Positions 38,688 through 49,015 of a stretch of 64,000 bases of DNA are shown here, piece after piece. Under the pieces are notes generated by a model. It did no database searches and had not been told where the DNA came from. It saw nothing but the letters and a program-made list of their open reading frames with translations. The DNA comes from Vibrio maritimus. Its GTDB lineage: Bacteria; Pseudomonadota; Gammaproteobacteria; Enterobacterales; Vibrionaceae. The DNA lies in NCBI GenBank assembly GCA_003263775.1, contig JYJJ01000057.1:1-64000 (forward strand), given 5' to 3'. Positions within the stretch are counted from its first letter, which is position 1. Each line of letters opens with the position of its first letter. The position numbers and the translations under genes were made by a program.

Positions 38688-39969
38688 ATGATCGGTATTG
38701 TGATGTTTTTTGTAGCCTTATTCGCGCTACTTCTCGGTTTCCCTGTCGCCTTTACCTTTGGTGGCATTGCATTAATTTTTGGTGTTTGGGCAGAAGGCAT
38801 GGAGATGTTTGCCTTTATGCCATATCGAATCCAATCCATCATGGAGAACACGGTACTCATGGCGGTGCCTCTGTTTGTCTTCATGGGTTTGGTGCTTCAA
38901 AAGACGCGCTTAGCAGAGCAGCTTCTTGAGTCCATGGGGCGCTTGTTTGGTGGCGTGCGTGGCGGTATCGCTATCTCTACTGTACTGGTGGGCGCATTGC
39001 TGGCTGCATCAACGGGTGTGGTAGGTGCTTCTGTTGTCGCAATGGGTCTTATCTCTTTGCCTGTTATGCTTAAGTACAATTACGACAAAGGGCTTGCCTG
39101 CGGCACGATTTGCGCGTCGGGTACCCTTGGACAAATCATTCCGCCTTCTATCGTACTTATCTTGCTTGGTGATGTGTTGGGTGTGCCGGTTGGCGATCTA
39201 TTTCAAGCGGCGCTGTGGCTGGGTTTGTTCTAGTTGGTGCTACGTACTCTATATTCTTATCTACGCCAAGCTGAACCCAGAGAGCGCGCAGCCAATTCCA
39301 CGTGATGAATCGATCTCACGCTCAGAGGAGGTGAAAACGGCACTTAAAGCCATTATTCCACCTTTAGCGCTGATTGTAGTGGTACTGGGTTCTATCTTTG
39401 CTGGTATTGCGACGCCAACAGAGTCTGCAGCACTGGGCGGCGCGGGCGCGATTGTGTTGTCTCTACTTTATCGTCAATTTAGCTGGAGCATGCTTTACGA
39501 TGCGTCTAAAGAGACGGTAAAAGTGACGGCGATGGTGTTCGCTATCTTGTTGGGTGCGACCGCATTCTCAATGGCATTTACTTACACTGGCGGCGATATG
39601 CTGGTAGAAGAGTGGATGCTAGAAATCCCAGGTGAGAAGTGGGGCTTCTTGATTATCACTATGCTGGTTATCTTGATTCTTGGTTTCTTCATCGACTTCG
39701 TTGAAATCTGTTTCATCATCGTACCTATGATTGCGCCAGTGGCTGAGCTGATGGGTATTAACATGACGTGGTTTGCTATCTTGATTGCGATGAACCTACA
39801 AACCTCATTCTTAACGCCGCCATTTGGGTTCAGTCTGTTTTATCTCAAAGGGGTTGCGCCAAATGGTGTTACGACACGTGATATCTATCGAGGCGTGATG
39901 CCATTCATTGCGATTCAGATAGTGGTGCTGGCCTCAATCCTCATCTTCCCTGAGTTCTATGGAATGTGA
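38688..39969 (+). CDS. dctM: TRAP transporter large permease DctM (two frameshifts)
   Basis: The 12-helix sodium-coupled permease of the TRAP system. Motifs are GFPVAFTFGGIALIFGV, CGTICASGTLGQIIPPSI (conserved substrate/Na site) and PTESAALGGAGAIVL. Missing bases near 39216 and 39240 split it; restored, the sequence reads ALWAGFVLVGAYVLYILIYA and the length is 427 aa, normal for DctM. A weak terminator follows before the kinase gene. Confidence 0.92.
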
Positions 39970-40030
39970 TCGCCTTGGCGTAAGCTCAGCTTAGCGTTTC
40001 ATTTCAACTCAACTCGTTGGTATGGTTAAT

Positions 40031-40053
40031 AAAGCTGCACTTAGTGCAGCTTT
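40031..40053 (+). terminator. hairpin between dctM and the kinase gene
   Basis: A perfect 10-bp stem AAAGCTGCAC/GTGCAGCTTT with loop TTA, followed by only a few T residues, so termination may be partial. Confidence 0.6.
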
Positions 40054-40091
40054 ACTCGTAAGTGCAAAGGCGAATTTAGGAAAGGATTTCT

Positions 40092-41440
40092 ATGCCGTTA
40101 AAAGCCAAACTGATTCTGCTAACTTTGATCCCGTTGGTCATTGTAACCGCGAGCGTCAGTTGGATTACTCTCTACCAGGCTAAAGCACTGGGCGAAAAGG
40201 AAATAAGCATCTTTCGCGAGAGTTTGATCCGCACTAAAGAAGCCGCATTGAAAGACAGTGTTGAGCTTGCTTTTGATGCTATCGAGCAAGCATATCTGGA
40301 TCCTACTTTGTCGGAGCGAGAGGCTAAGGTTGAAGTGAAAGCGATTTTGAACCGTCTTCGCTATGGGACAGACGGCTATTTCTTCGCTTACGACAAGGTT
40401 GGCACCAATTTAGTCCACCCAATTATTCCCGAGTTAGTCGGACGAAACCTGCTCAAGCTCCAAGACCAAGATGGCGATTACCTGATAGAAGCTCTGTTGT
40501 TTCAAGCGCAAGCGGGGGCGGCTTTCACCAGTACCTGTGGCAAAAACCGTCGACCGGAGAAACGGTCACCAAGTTGAGTTACGCCGCGTGGCTTGATAAG
40601 TGGGAATGGATGATTGGCACCGGTTTGTACATTGAAGATGTGGCGCAAGAAGTGGCGGTGCTGCGCGCGGCCATCGACAATAATATAGAAACCACTATGT
40701 TTTCTATTGTCACCATTTTTGCCGTGACAGTTGCAGTGATCATTGTATTAACGCTGGCGATCAATTGGCACGAACATAAGCTCGCTGATAAGAACCTAAA
40801 AGAGCTGGCACATAAGACGGTGATGTTTCAAGAAGATGAGCGTAAGCATCTAGCAAGGGAACTTCACGATGGTGTGAATCAGTTGCTGGTGTCGAGTAAG
40901 TGTCATTTGGAGTTGATGGACACGGGAAGTGTGGATGATCGCTCTATGGATCACCTCAAACAATCCCAATCCTCGCTGTCAGAAGCGATTATGGAAGTTA
41001 GGCGTATCTCTCATCACCTGAGGCCAAGTGCGTTGGATGATATTGGACTTGAAGCCGCTATTACCACCTTGCTGCAAGACTTTAAAAATTACTCGATGGC
41101 GGAAACAAACCTAGTGCTTGACGCCAATACACCCAAACTGAAATCTGAAGTAGCGACTACACTATATCGAGTAGTGCAGGAGTCGCTAAATAATATTGAA
41201 AAACATGCCAGTGCGACCGAAGTGACAGTGTTTCTCAAACAGTTTGGTGAAGTACTGCAACTAATTGTGTCTGACAATGGTGTCGGCTTTGATGTCGGTA
41301 GTGCAATGAATAGCCGCGGGATAGGTCTGCGTAATATGCGCGAGCGAGTCGAATTTATCGGTGGTGAGTTTGAGCTGATTAGCGAGTATGGCAAAGGAAC
41401 GGAAATAACCGTGTTGTTGACGGTAGAAGGAGCGGTGTGA
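40092..41440 (+). CDS. Cache-domain NarL-family sensor histidine kinase (one frameshift)
   Basis: Two membrane helices flank a periplasmic single Cache_2-type domain (residues 35-200, with DGYFFAYDKVGTNLVHP and WEWMIGTGLYIEDV), followed by a HisKA_3 dimerisation box (LARELHDGVNQLLVSSKCHLELM, phospho-acceptor His) and HATPase (VVQESLNNIEKHA, DNGVGFDV). One missing base in the G run near 40517 breaks the frame; repaired it reads GGGFHQYLWQKP and totals 449 aa. It sits after dctPQM and overlaps the regulator gene, so it most likely senses the TRAP substrate. Confidence 0.9.
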
Positions 41441-42075
41441 TGGACGACCGAATTAGTGTAGTGATTGTCGATGATCATCAAGTAGTGCTTGAAGGATTTA
41501 TGGCGCGTTTAGAGCGCGAACCCGATATTGACGTGGTGGCAACTGCCAGTAACGGTGTGGAAGCGGTTGAAGTTATCAAACAATCGATGCCAGATGTCGT
41601 ATTAATGGACGTCAGCATGCCAATAATGAATGGCATTGAAGCGACGGAAGTATTGAAGGCAGAGTTGCCGAATGTTCGCGTGTTAATGCTGACCATGCAT
41701 GACAATCGTGAGTACATCATGAAGGTGATGCAGGCAGGGGCAGTTGGTTACATGCTTAAAGAAATTTCTGCCGAGAAAATGGTTCAAGCCATTAAAACGG
41801 TTCATCAAGGATCGACCTATTTTTGCGAGTCGGTAACCCAAACCTTATTCTCTCAAGACATTACTCCAACGGCGGTAAAATCGAATCCGCTAAGCCGCCG
41901 TGAAGAGTCGGTTTTGACTTTGGTTGCGCGGGGTTGCAGTAGCAAGAAGATCGCTCAACTGTTGAATATTTCTTATCGAACGGTCGAGACGCATCGTCAG
42001 AATATTAAGCATAAGTTGGACTTGCATTCTACGGCAGAGTTGGCGAAGTATGCGTTGGAGAATGGTCTGTCCTAG
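41440..42075 (+). CDS. NarL/FixJ family response regulator
   Basis: A 211-residue regulator with a receiver domain (VDDHQVVLEGF; phospho-Asp in VVLMDVSMPIMNG; Lys in GYMLKEI) and a LuxR-type helix-turn-helix (LSRREESVLTLVARGCSSKKIAQLLNIS). Its ATG overlaps the kinase stop (TGATG). It probably controls the dctPQM promoter, perhaps at the TACGTA repeat. Confidence 0.93.
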   Translation: MDDRISVVIVDDHQVVLEGFMARLEREPDIDVVATASNGVEAVEVIKQSMPDVVLMDVSMPIMNGIEATEVLKAELPNVRVLMLTMHDNREYIMKVMQAGAVGYMLKEISAEKMVQAIKTVHQGSTYFCESVTQTLFSQDITPTAVKSNPLSRREESVLTLVARGCSSKKIAQLLNISYRTVETHRQNIKHKLDLHSTAELAKYALENGLS

Positions 42076-42170
42076 TGTTTAAGGAATGTGATCTCACATA
42101 ATTTTTATCAAATTTCCCGCACATCAACAGCAAAGTTCTGTTATAAAGTGCCCGCAATATCAGTGAACGT

Positions 42171-42659
42171 TTGGAATTAGTTTTGGAAAAACACGAAGAA
42201 GTCTTAGTAGCGTTACGTCAGATCATTCGAGCTATCGATCTACATTCGAAGAAGCTCAAGAAAGAGTGTGGTTTGACTGGCCCGCAATTGATCCTCATGA
42301 ATACCATTCGAGATATGGGGGATGTGACCATTCGTGAGTTGTCGAATTCCACTAATATTAGCCAAGCTACCGCGACGACGATTATTGATCGTCTAGAAGC
42401 GCAGGAATACGTCCAGCGTGTGCGTAGCCAACAAGACAAACGCAAAGTCCACGCAGTATTGACTGAAAAAGGCCAAGAAGTGCTGAAAAATTCGCCGCCG
42501 CCACTGCAAGATAATTTCGTGAACAAGTTTCAAGCGTTGGAGAGCTGGGAGCAGACGCTGCTTCTCTCGTCTATCCAGCGTATTTCATTGATGATGAACG
42601 CTGACGATCTTGATGCAGCCCCCGTTCTGCAGCTCGATAGTAATATATCGAAAAACTAA
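42171..42659 (+). CDS. cosR: MarR family regulator, CosR-like
   Basis: A 162-residue MarR-type winged-helix regulator (VTIRELSNSTNISQATATTIIDRLEAQEY, then RSQQDKRKVHAVLTEKG wing). It matches the CosR regulators of compatible-solute genes in Vibrio (from memory) and lies directly upstream of a BCCT betaine transporter, as in V. cholerae and V. parahaemolyticus. CosR represses ectoine and transporter genes at low salinity. No ATG is available: the start is TTG at 42171 or TTG at 42183, the latter having GGAA upstream. Confidence 0.82.
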   Translation: MELVLEKHEEVLVALRQIIRAIDLHSKKLKKECGLTGPQLILMNTIRDMGDVTIRELSNSTNISQATATTIIDRLEAQEYVQRVRSQQDKRKVHAVLTEKGQEVLKNSPPPLQDNFVNKFQALESWEQTLLLSSIQRISLMMNADDLDAAPVLQLDSNISKN

Positions 42660-42984
42660 AATACTATCCGGGTCTGATGATTTTTTGTTCGCTTATCAAG
42701 CCCGGTTTTCTCCTTCCTCATACCGTCACATCGTTTTTATTTCTCTTCTTTGTGTTTTTAAATCCCATACTCTTTTGAGTACTAATCTTTTTTATCTACA
42801 AGCTGTTTGCCTAAAATGTCGCCATAAAAATCACATATTGTGAAATTACACTTATAATTTGGTAGAGTACTGCGCTGAAAAGTAAATTAATGCATGTTCT
42901 CAGCGATTTTTGTATGCCAATGTCGCCGTTATATAGAACATTAAATGCTTTGAGTTGAAAGCAATTTGGTCATAGAGAGGATTC
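42660..42984. other. promoter region of the BCCT transporter
   Basis: A 325-base AT-rich gap between cosR and the BCCT gene. It should hold the osmoregulated promoter and a CosR binding site; I could not identify the site. GAGAGGATTC precedes the transporter ATG. Confidence 0.5.
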
Positions 42985-44556
42985 ATGACAAAGGGTATTG
43001 ATAAGTACAGTATTGATAGTACTGACTACACAATAGGACAGGATAATGTCCAAAAGTGGGGGTTTGATGTTCACAACCCAGTATTTGGGATCAGTGCAGG
43101 TTTTATTGCGCTTCTCCTAGTAATGACCGTGATTGTTGATGCCGAGACGGCAAAGAGCGCACTTGATGGAATTAAGTGGAGCATCATCAACAAATTTGAC
43201 TGGCTATTCATGTGGTCTGGCAATATTTTCGTCGTTTTCTGTTTAGTGTTGATTGTGACGCCTTTCGGAAAAATCCGCCTAGGCGGTACTGATGCTGTCG
43301 CCGATTATTCATTCATGTCCTGGCTTGCGATGCTGTTTGCCGCAGGTATGGGTATTGGCCTGATGTTTTGGAGTGTGGCTGAGCCAGTCGCTTACTTCAC
43401 AGGATGGTACGAGACTCCGCTTGGCGTAGAGGCGAATACAGAGCAAGCGAAAGAGCTTGCGATGGGAGCAGTGATGTTCCATTGGGGCCTTCACCCTTGG
43501 GCGATTTACGGCGTGGTAGCGCTATCACTGGCGTTTTTTGCGTACAACAAAGGTCTGCCTCTTTCGATGCGTTCAATCTTCTATCCAATTTTAGGTGATA
43601 GAGCTTGGGGCTGGGCAGGACACGTAGTTGATATCCTAGCGGTACTTGCAACACTCTTCGGTCTTGCAACGTCACTGGGTTTGGGCGCACAGCAAGCGGC
43701 GAGTGGTATTCAGCACGTATTCGGTATTGAAGCGGGCATGACACTACAAGTCATCGTTATTGCGGTTGTGACACTTCTGGCGGTTGTATCGGTGCTTCGT
43801 GGCATTGACGGTGGCGTAAAAGTCATGAGTAATATCAATATGATCGTGGCGTTCTTGCTGCTGATTTTGGTGGCGCTCATTGGCTATGCGGTGACATTCG
43901 CCTCGATTCCAGACACCCTGTTTGCCTACCTAAAGAACATCATTCCATTAAGTAACCCACACGGTCGTGAAGACGAAGCTTGGATGCACGGTTGGACTGT
44001 ATTCTACTGGGCTTGGTGGATTTCATGGTCACCATTTGTAGGTATGTTTATCGCACGTGTATCGAAGGGTCGTACCGTCCGTGAATTTATTACAGCAGTA
44101 CTGATTGTCCCAACGACTGTGACTGTGATCTGGATGTCTGTGTTCGGTGGTTTGGCCATCGATCAAGTCGTGAACCAAGTAGGTACGCTTGGTGCTAATG
44201 GTCTACGTGATATGCCGCTGGCGATGTTCGAAATGTTCGATGCGTTGCCAATGGGCACGCTGCTTTCGATCATTGCTGTGATTCTGGTATTGGTATTCTT
44301 TATTACTTCGTCAGATTCTGGCTCTTTGGTTATCGATAGCATCACAGCGGGTGGTAAAGTCGATGCGCCAGTTATTCAACGTGTATTCTGGGCGTTCATG
44401 GAAGGTGCTATTGCGGTTGCGCTTCTTTGGATTGGTGGCACAGAGGCGATTGCGGCTCTGCAAGCCGGTGCTATTTCATCCGCACTACCATTCACTGTTA
44501 TCTTGCTCATGATGTGTGTGAGCTTGCTAATGGGTATGAAGACAGAGCGTTACTAA
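42985..44556 (+). CDS. BCCT family betaine/choline/carnitine transporter
   Basis: A 523-residue transporter with twelve helices. The conserved aromatic box WTVFYWAWWISWSPFVGMFIA lies in helix 8, and AAGMGIGLMFWSVAEPV is the typical helix-3 region. It imports glycine betaine or related osmolytes with Na+. The N-terminal tail is longer than in some members (about 35 residues before helix 1). It is OpuD-like and likely regulated by CosR encoded upstream. Confidence 0.93.
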   Translation: MTKGIDKYSIDSTDYTIGQDNVQKWGFDVHNPVFGISAGFIALLLVMTVIVDAETAKSALDGIKWSIINKFDWLFMWSGNIFVVFCLVLIVTPFGKIRLGGTDAVADYSFMSWLAMLFAAGMGIGLMFWSVAEPVAYFTGWYETPLGVEANTEQAKELAMGAVMFHWGLHPWAIYGVVALSLAFFAYNKGLPLSMRSIFYPILGDRAWGWAGHVVDILAVLATLFGLATSLGLGAQQAASGIQHVFGIEAGMTLQVIVIAVVTLLAVVSVLRGIDGGVKVMSNINMIVAFLLLILVALIGYAVTFASIPDTLFAYLKNIIPLSNPHGREDEAWMHGWTVFYWAWWISWSPFVGMFIARVSKGRTVREFITAVLIVPTTVTVIWMSVFGGLAIDQVVNQVGTLGANGLRDMPLAMFEMFDALPMGTLLSIIAVILVLVFFITSSDSGSLVIDSITAGGKVDAPVIQRVFWAFMEGAIAVALLWIGGTEAIAALQAGAISSALPFTVILLMMCVSLLMGMKTERY

Positions 44557-44585
44557 GCAGCTAAGCTGACTACGAAATAAAACTA

Positions 44586-44617
44586 AAAAGAGCGGTCGAT
44601 GACCGCTCTTTTTTTAT
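44586..44617. terminator. bidirectional terminator
   Basis: AAAAGAGCGGTC and GACCGCTCTTTT arms end in T runs on both strands, between the convergent BCCT and acetyltransferase genes. Confidence 0.9.
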
Positions 44618-45243
44618 GCTTTGAAATTGCGACTCGCCGCTTCTAGTGCGTCTATGTTGGATGCGCAAATCAATGGTTTTAACGCGTCAAATTTCTCGGG
44701 ACTCCAAGTGTATATCTCAAGCGCTAGCAGCCTGTGAATTGTCGTTTCATCGAACCGATATTTTATAATGGCGGCTGGGTTTCCACCAACAATCGCATAG
44801 GGTGGGACGCTCTTAGTTACGACACTATTCGCAGCGATGATGGCGCCTTCCCCCAGTGTCACGCCCGGCATTAGCATCGCTCTCATACCTATCCATACGC
44901 CATCTCCAATGCGGGTATCGCCTTTTGATTGGTAGGCGTCATCAATAGATTCCATAAAAGGGTAGAGCGAAAACCAATCGCTGCGATGGGTATGATTGCC
45001 ACCCATCAGAATGACGGCTTCCGCACCAATACAGACATAGTCTCCAATATATAACTGGTCGATAGGCCAACGCGGATCCCGGTCTTTGGTGTGTTCATCA
45101 CCATGTAAATAGCGCACGACTGATGCTTCAAAACCATCATCATAAGCATCACTGTAATAGCTATGTGATCCTTTTATATGAATGTTTTGGTTTTTGACGG
45201 TTTGATGGAGAAGTTCAAATTGTGTCCAGTGTTTGTTTTTCAT
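44614..45243 (-). CDS. CatB/Vat-like hexapeptide O-acetyltransferase
   Basis: A 209-residue left-handed beta-helix acetyltransferase. Hexapeptide repeats are seen in LYIGDYVCIGAEAVIL and GDGVWIGMRAMLMPGVTLGEGAIIAANSVV. The catalytic His is in MGGNHTHRSDWFSLYPF, and the xenobiotic acetyltransferase tail ends VPPYAIVGGNPAAIIKYRF. Relatives acetylate chloramphenicol or streptogramins, but many chromosomal Vibrio copies have unknown acceptors. No attC site was seen, so a superintegron cassette is not supported. Confidence 0.85.
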   Translation of the reverse strand: MKNKHWTQFELLHQTVKNQNIHIKGSHSYYSDAYDDGFEASVVRYLHGDEHTKDRDPRWPIDQLYIGDYVCIGAEAVILMGGNHTHRSDWFSLYPFMESIDDAYQSKGDTRIGDGVWIGMRAMLMPGVTLGEGAIIAANSVVTKSVPPYAIVGGNPAAIIKYRFDETTIHRLLALEIYTWSPEKFDALKPLICASNIDALEAASRNFKA

Positions 45244-45630
45244 TGTTTACCTTGGGTTGTCTAAGTGGATTAATCCAAATGGAGTAATGGTGTTAGATAG
45301 CCCTTCAGCTAATGAATAAAGGGTCGTTTGAGGTAAGCGATAATGACAGCAACCAGAGGCGACTGAAAAAGGTGTTCAGGCATGTTTGCGTCCAAAAACA
45401 GGTAGGTGCCAACAAGTATAGCTTTGATGAAGTGTCTTTGGTCACCACAAAAACGGAATTAATGTTTGTTATTTGCAGATAGTCAAGAATATGACGTTGT
45501 TATATCTTCTTAAGTCAATATATTGCCTCTCGATTTTGCCTTGGAATATGTATATTATTCGACCGCCATTCACTAATTCATAATTAGAGTGAATGGTCAG
45601 TAAATCCTATAAATAACAGAATAATAACTT
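45244..45630. other. intergenic region upstream of the chemoreceptor
   Basis: A 387-base divergent gap. It holds a long imperfect dyad at 45561-45598 close to the chemoreceptor start and A/T-rich sequence elsewhere. No small gene was recognised. Confidence 0.5.
45561..45598 (+). promoter_or_regulatory. long imperfect dyad upstream of the chemoreceptor
   Basis: GACCGCCATTCACT on the left and AGAGTGAATGGTC on the right are near-complementary, with AATTCATAATT between. It could be an operator or a 5'-leader hairpin; it begins 70 bases and ends 33 bases before the ATG. Confidence 0.45.
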
Positions 45631-47514
45631 ATGAACCTATCATTAAGACAAAAGCTCATTGCCGCTACGTTGAGCGCAGTGATTATTATGGCTTTGGCTT
45701 TGACCATCCTTTCTGCCAATCAACTCTCTTCTCAAACCAATGCCGCGATCACTGCGCGTGCAAATAATGTATCGTATGCCGCCGTTGAAGGTATCAAAAA
45801 CTGGATTGATATTCGTAAAGACATCGCCAGCGCCTTCAATGGCTTTGCTGACCAAGAGGATAAAGTGCCTTACTTGCAGCAAGCGCGTATCGCTGGTGGA
45901 TTCGATGACATTTTCTTCGGTACGCCTGAAGGTGATATGTATCGCTCTCATCCAGAGCGCAATCGAGCCGATTACGATCCAAGAACACGTCCTTGGTATC
46001 AAGATGCAAAAGCCGCCAACAAACAGATCATTACAGAGGCGTATCAAGATGCGATTACTAATGCGCTACTGGTAACGATTGCCGAACCTGTGCGTACACA
46101 TGGCAACATGGCTGGTATTGTGGGCGCTGACGTTCTGATTGATCAGCTAGTTAATGACGTGATTAGTCTAAATGTGGGTGACAATGCCAGTGCTATGCTG
46201 ATTGATCTTACTAATGGCACGTTTCTCGCGCACCCTAATAAGTCACTGTTGCTGAAACCGGTCACGGCGCTAGGCCAAAACTTTACGACTCGTACTATTG
46301 AACAAAAAGTCGCGGATCGTTCGATCTTGGAGCTAACCCTCGGTGGCTCTGAGAAGCTGATGCTGTTCTCTCAGGTACCGGGTACCAACTGGGTATTTGC
46401 TATTGAACTAGACAAGGCCACAGAGCTTGCCGGACATAAGACGGCATTAACGCAACTTGTTATCACTTCATTGATTATTTTGGTGTTTGTGGCGCTTATT
46501 GCTTCATGGCTAATGAGTTTCTTGGTCAACGATCTGGCTCGCGTTTCGAAAGCGCTCAAGGAAATTGCGTCTGGTGAAGGTGACCTAACTCAGAGATTGG
46601 AGCCGAGAAGCAAAGATGAAGTAGGTCAGCTAGCGCGTAACTTCAATACGTTTGTCAGCTATATGCACGAGACTATTATGCACTTGAAAGATGTCTCAAT
46701 CGCACTGTCTGAACAAGCTAAAGACACAGCAACGCATGCGCGAGTGAGGAGTCAGCGCATTCAAACTCAGCAAGATGAAATTAACATGGTAGCGACTGCA
46801 ATCAATGAGATGGCTGCCGCGACACAAGAGATTGCGAACAACGCAGACATGACCGCGTCGAACTCATCTGAGGCGGTAGGGGCAAGCACTCATGGTGCGG
46901 GTCAGGTATCGCAAACTCAAAACTCTATTCAGAATTTGGCTGCGGAAGTCGATGTCGCTACATCGGTTATCCAAGAGCTTGAAGTTCATGGTAATAGCAT
47001 CAATACCATACTTTCGACGATTCAGGACATTGCAGAGCAAACTAACTTGTTAGCCCTTAATGCTGCGATTGAGGCTGCTCGTGCAGGAGAACAAGGCCGC
47101 GGGTTTGCGGTTGTGGCAGATGAAGTTCGTGTGCTGAGTCAGCGCACTCATGCTTCTACCCAAGAGATCCAAAGCACGATTGAGACCTTGCAGGGCACAA
47201 CGGCAAAGGCGGTTGGCATTATGGGCGACAGCAAAGCGTTGGCAGTAACCAGTGTGGATGATGCTAATAGCGCAGCAGCAAGTTTGACGCAGATCCACGC
47301 CGCAGTTGAGCAAATCAGTGATATGGCCGCGCAAATTGCTACCGCTGCTGAAGAGCAAGCTTCAGTTACGTCTGAAATTACCCGTAATACGCAAGGCATT
47401 CGCGACGTCTCTGATGAGCTGGCTGAAGAAGCGCAAGAAGCGGCTCAGCAAGCGGTTGAGCTCTCAGACCTATCGCAGAAGCTAGAAAGTGAGATTGGTC
47501 GATTCAAGATCTAA
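45631..47514 (+). CDS. methyl-accepting chemotaxis protein with dCache_1 sensor
   Basis: A 627-residue chemoreceptor. TM1 is at residues 9-30, then a periplasmic dCache_1 domain ([32 protein letters not shown]), TM2 near 273-293, HAMP, and a cytoplasmic signalling domain with the hairpin tip [20 protein letters not shown]. There is no C-terminal CheR/CheB pentapeptide. dCache_1 receptors of this form often bind amino acids or other small ligands; the ligand is unknown. Confidence 0.95.
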   Translation: MNLSLRQKLIAATLSAVIIMALALTILSANQLSSQTNAAITARANNVSYAAVEGIKNWIDIRKDIASAFNGFADQEDKVPYLQQARIAGGFDDIFFGTPEGDMYRSHPERNRADYDPRTRPWYQDAKAANKQIITEAYQDAITNALLVTIAEPVRTHGNMAGIVGADVLIDQLVNDVISLNVGDNASAMLIDLTNGTFLAHPNKSLLLKPVTALGQNFTTRTIEQKVADRSILELTLGGSEKLMLFSQVPGTNWVFAIELDKATELAGHKTALTQLVITSLIILVFVALIASWLMSFLVNDLARVSKALKEIASGEGDLTQRLEPRSKDEVGQLARNFNTFVSYMHETIMHLKDVSIALSEQAKDTATHARVRSQRIQTQQDEINMVATAINEMAAATQEIANNADMTASNSSEAVGASTHGAGQVSQTQNSIQNLAAEVDVATSVIQELEVHGNSINTILSTIQDIAEQTNLLALNAAIEAARAGEQGRGFAVVADEVRVLSQRTHASTQEIQSTIETLQGTTAKAVGIMGDSKALAVTSVDDANSAAASLTQIHAAVEQISDMAAQIATAAEEQASVTSEITRNTQGIRDVSDELAEEAQEAAQQAVELSDLSQKLESEIGRFKI

Positions 47515-47551
47515 TCAACTGTAGATCTAACTACGGTTTTTAGGAAATCAC

Positions 47552-47584
47552 GCCTGTGTCAGTACCTTACTGGCACAGGCCGTT
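47552..47584 (+). terminator. hairpin terminator of the chemoreceptor gene
   Basis: Arms GCCTGTGTCAGTA and TACTGGCACAGGC (one G-T pair) with CCT loop, followed by CGTTTGTT. The T run is poor. Confidence 0.55.
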
Positions 47585-47638
47585 TGTTAGGAGTATGCTG
47601 AACTCTAGTGAATATGGATTGTAACGGAGATATCGAAC

Positions 47639-48244
47639 ATGGCTAATCGCTGCCCTTGGCTGGATGAAACTAAACAAGACTATGTGGAATATCACGATCA
47701 AGAGTGGGGCGTGCCCGTTCGTGATGATAAAACTTTGTTTGAGTTTCTGGTGTTAGAATCTGCTCAGGCAGGATTAAGCTGGTACACCATTCTCAAAAGG
47801 CGCGAAGGGTATCGATGTGCGTTTGCCAATTTTGATGTAGAGAAAGTAGCTGCTTTTACCGAAGAGGATGAGCTGCGCCTACAGCAAGATACTGGCATTA
47901 TTCGTAACAAGCTGAAAATCAGTTCAACGATTACCAACGCTCAATACTTTATACAGATCCAAAAAGAGTTTGGTAGCTTTAGCGACTATCTATGGTCGTT
48001 TACCAATCATAAGGTGTTAGTCAGTAGTTATAAGGCACTTGAGGACTATCCTGCGACCTCGAAGGTATCGGATGCGCTCAGTAAAGATCTTAAAAAGCGT
48101 GGCTTTAAGTTTGTTGGCTCGACGATTGTCTATGCGTTTCTCCAAGCCGCAGGGCTTATCAATGACCACAGCCTCGACTGCTACCGACGTCAAGAGGTCA
48201 TCGATAGCTATCAAGCGTTAGGTTTAGAATTCGAGTTAGTTTGA
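47639..48244 (+). CDS. tag: DNA-3-methyladenine glycosylase I
   Basis: A 201-residue Tag enzyme that removes 3-methyladenine from DNA. It begins NRCPWLDETKQDYVEYHDQEWGVP (zinc Cys and His; conserved base-pocket Trp), with FEFLVLESAQAGLSWYTIL and the C-terminal DHSLDCYRR (His/Cys zinc site). It is followed 24 bases later by a second Tag-like gene. Confidence 0.95.
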   Translation: MANRCPWLDETKQDYVEYHDQEWGVPVRDDKTLFEFLVLESAQAGLSWYTILKRREGYRCAFANFDVEKVAAFTEEDELRLQQDTGIIRNKLKISSTITNAQYFIQIQKEFGSFSDYLWSFTNHKVLVSSYKALEDYPATSKVSDALSKDLKKRGFKFVGSTIVYAFLQAAGLINDHSLDCYRRQEVIDSYQALGLEFELV

Positions 48245-48268
48245 ATTTTCAGTAGGTAATGGAAAGTT

Positions 48269-48948
48269 ATGGAAAAGTTTGATTCGATTTATGCGAGAGC
48301 AGCAGAGCGAAAAGGGGGAGAGCAGGGGCTTGAGTCAATTGTTTTTAAGCCCCTTACGCGAGATGAAGTTGCCGCCATTCCTGAGGATCGTTGGTTGTCT
48401 GCTTTTTCTATGAAGGTGTTTCAAAGTGGCATCTCATGGAAAGTTGTGAGAAACAAATGGCCGAACTTTGAAGAGCACTTTTTCCAATTTCGTGTTGACC
48501 CATTGCTCATGCTTTCTGAAGAGCAGTGGGAGCAAAAAGCGCAAGATCCCAAGATTATTCGTCATATGACCAAGGTGATGTCGATTCCTGCCAATGCAGC
48601 GATGATTCAGCGAGCACGCTTCGAACATGACTCTTTCGCCCAAATGGTGGCAGATTGGCCAAAGGAGTCGATAACGGATTTATGGGCACATCTGAAAAAA
48701 CACGGCGCTCGTCTGGGGGCAATACCGGACCTTATGCGTTACGTCAATTGGGCGTAGATACCTTCATTTTGTCTAATGATGTGGAAGGGTATCTTCGTAA
48801 TACCAACATCATTGATTCTGGAAGAGGCACCAAACGTGCTATGACTGCTGCAAACAAAGCGTTCATGGAATGGCACCAGCAATCAGGTCGTTCGCTGTCT
48901 GAGATAAGCCAAATCATCGCCTATGGGTTTGGAGACAATCGCGTTTAG
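48269..48948 (+). CDS. second 3-methyladenine DNA glycosylase family protein (one frameshift)
   Basis: Related to Tag: SAFSMKVFQSGISWKVVRNKWPNFEEHF parallels the Tag segment with its conserved Trp, and GGNTGPYALRQLGVDTFILS is the late helix region. The zinc N-terminus CPW and the C-terminal His/Cys are absent, so this is a divergent subgroup. One missing base in the G run near 48718 separates the parts; repaired length is 226 aa. It probably is co-transcribed with tag. A terminator follows. Confidence 0.82.
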
Positions 48949-48965
48949 TGAGTTTGAAACCAAAC

Positions 48966-48994
48966 AAAAAGGGCAAACACTGTTTGCCCTTTTT
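48966..48994 (+). terminator. rho-independent terminator
   Basis: AAAAAGGGCAAACA and TGTTTGCCCTTTTT form a stem with loop C, ending in T residues. It also reads well on the minus strand for the GcvR-like gene. Confidence 0.88.
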
Positions 48995-49015
48995 CAATTG
49001 AAGCAAATTAGTTCG

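Noticed and set aside
44614..45243. Possible superintegron cassette around the CatB-like acetyltransferase.
   Set aside because: No attC-like inverted core sites flank it, and the neighbours are ordinary chromosomal genes.
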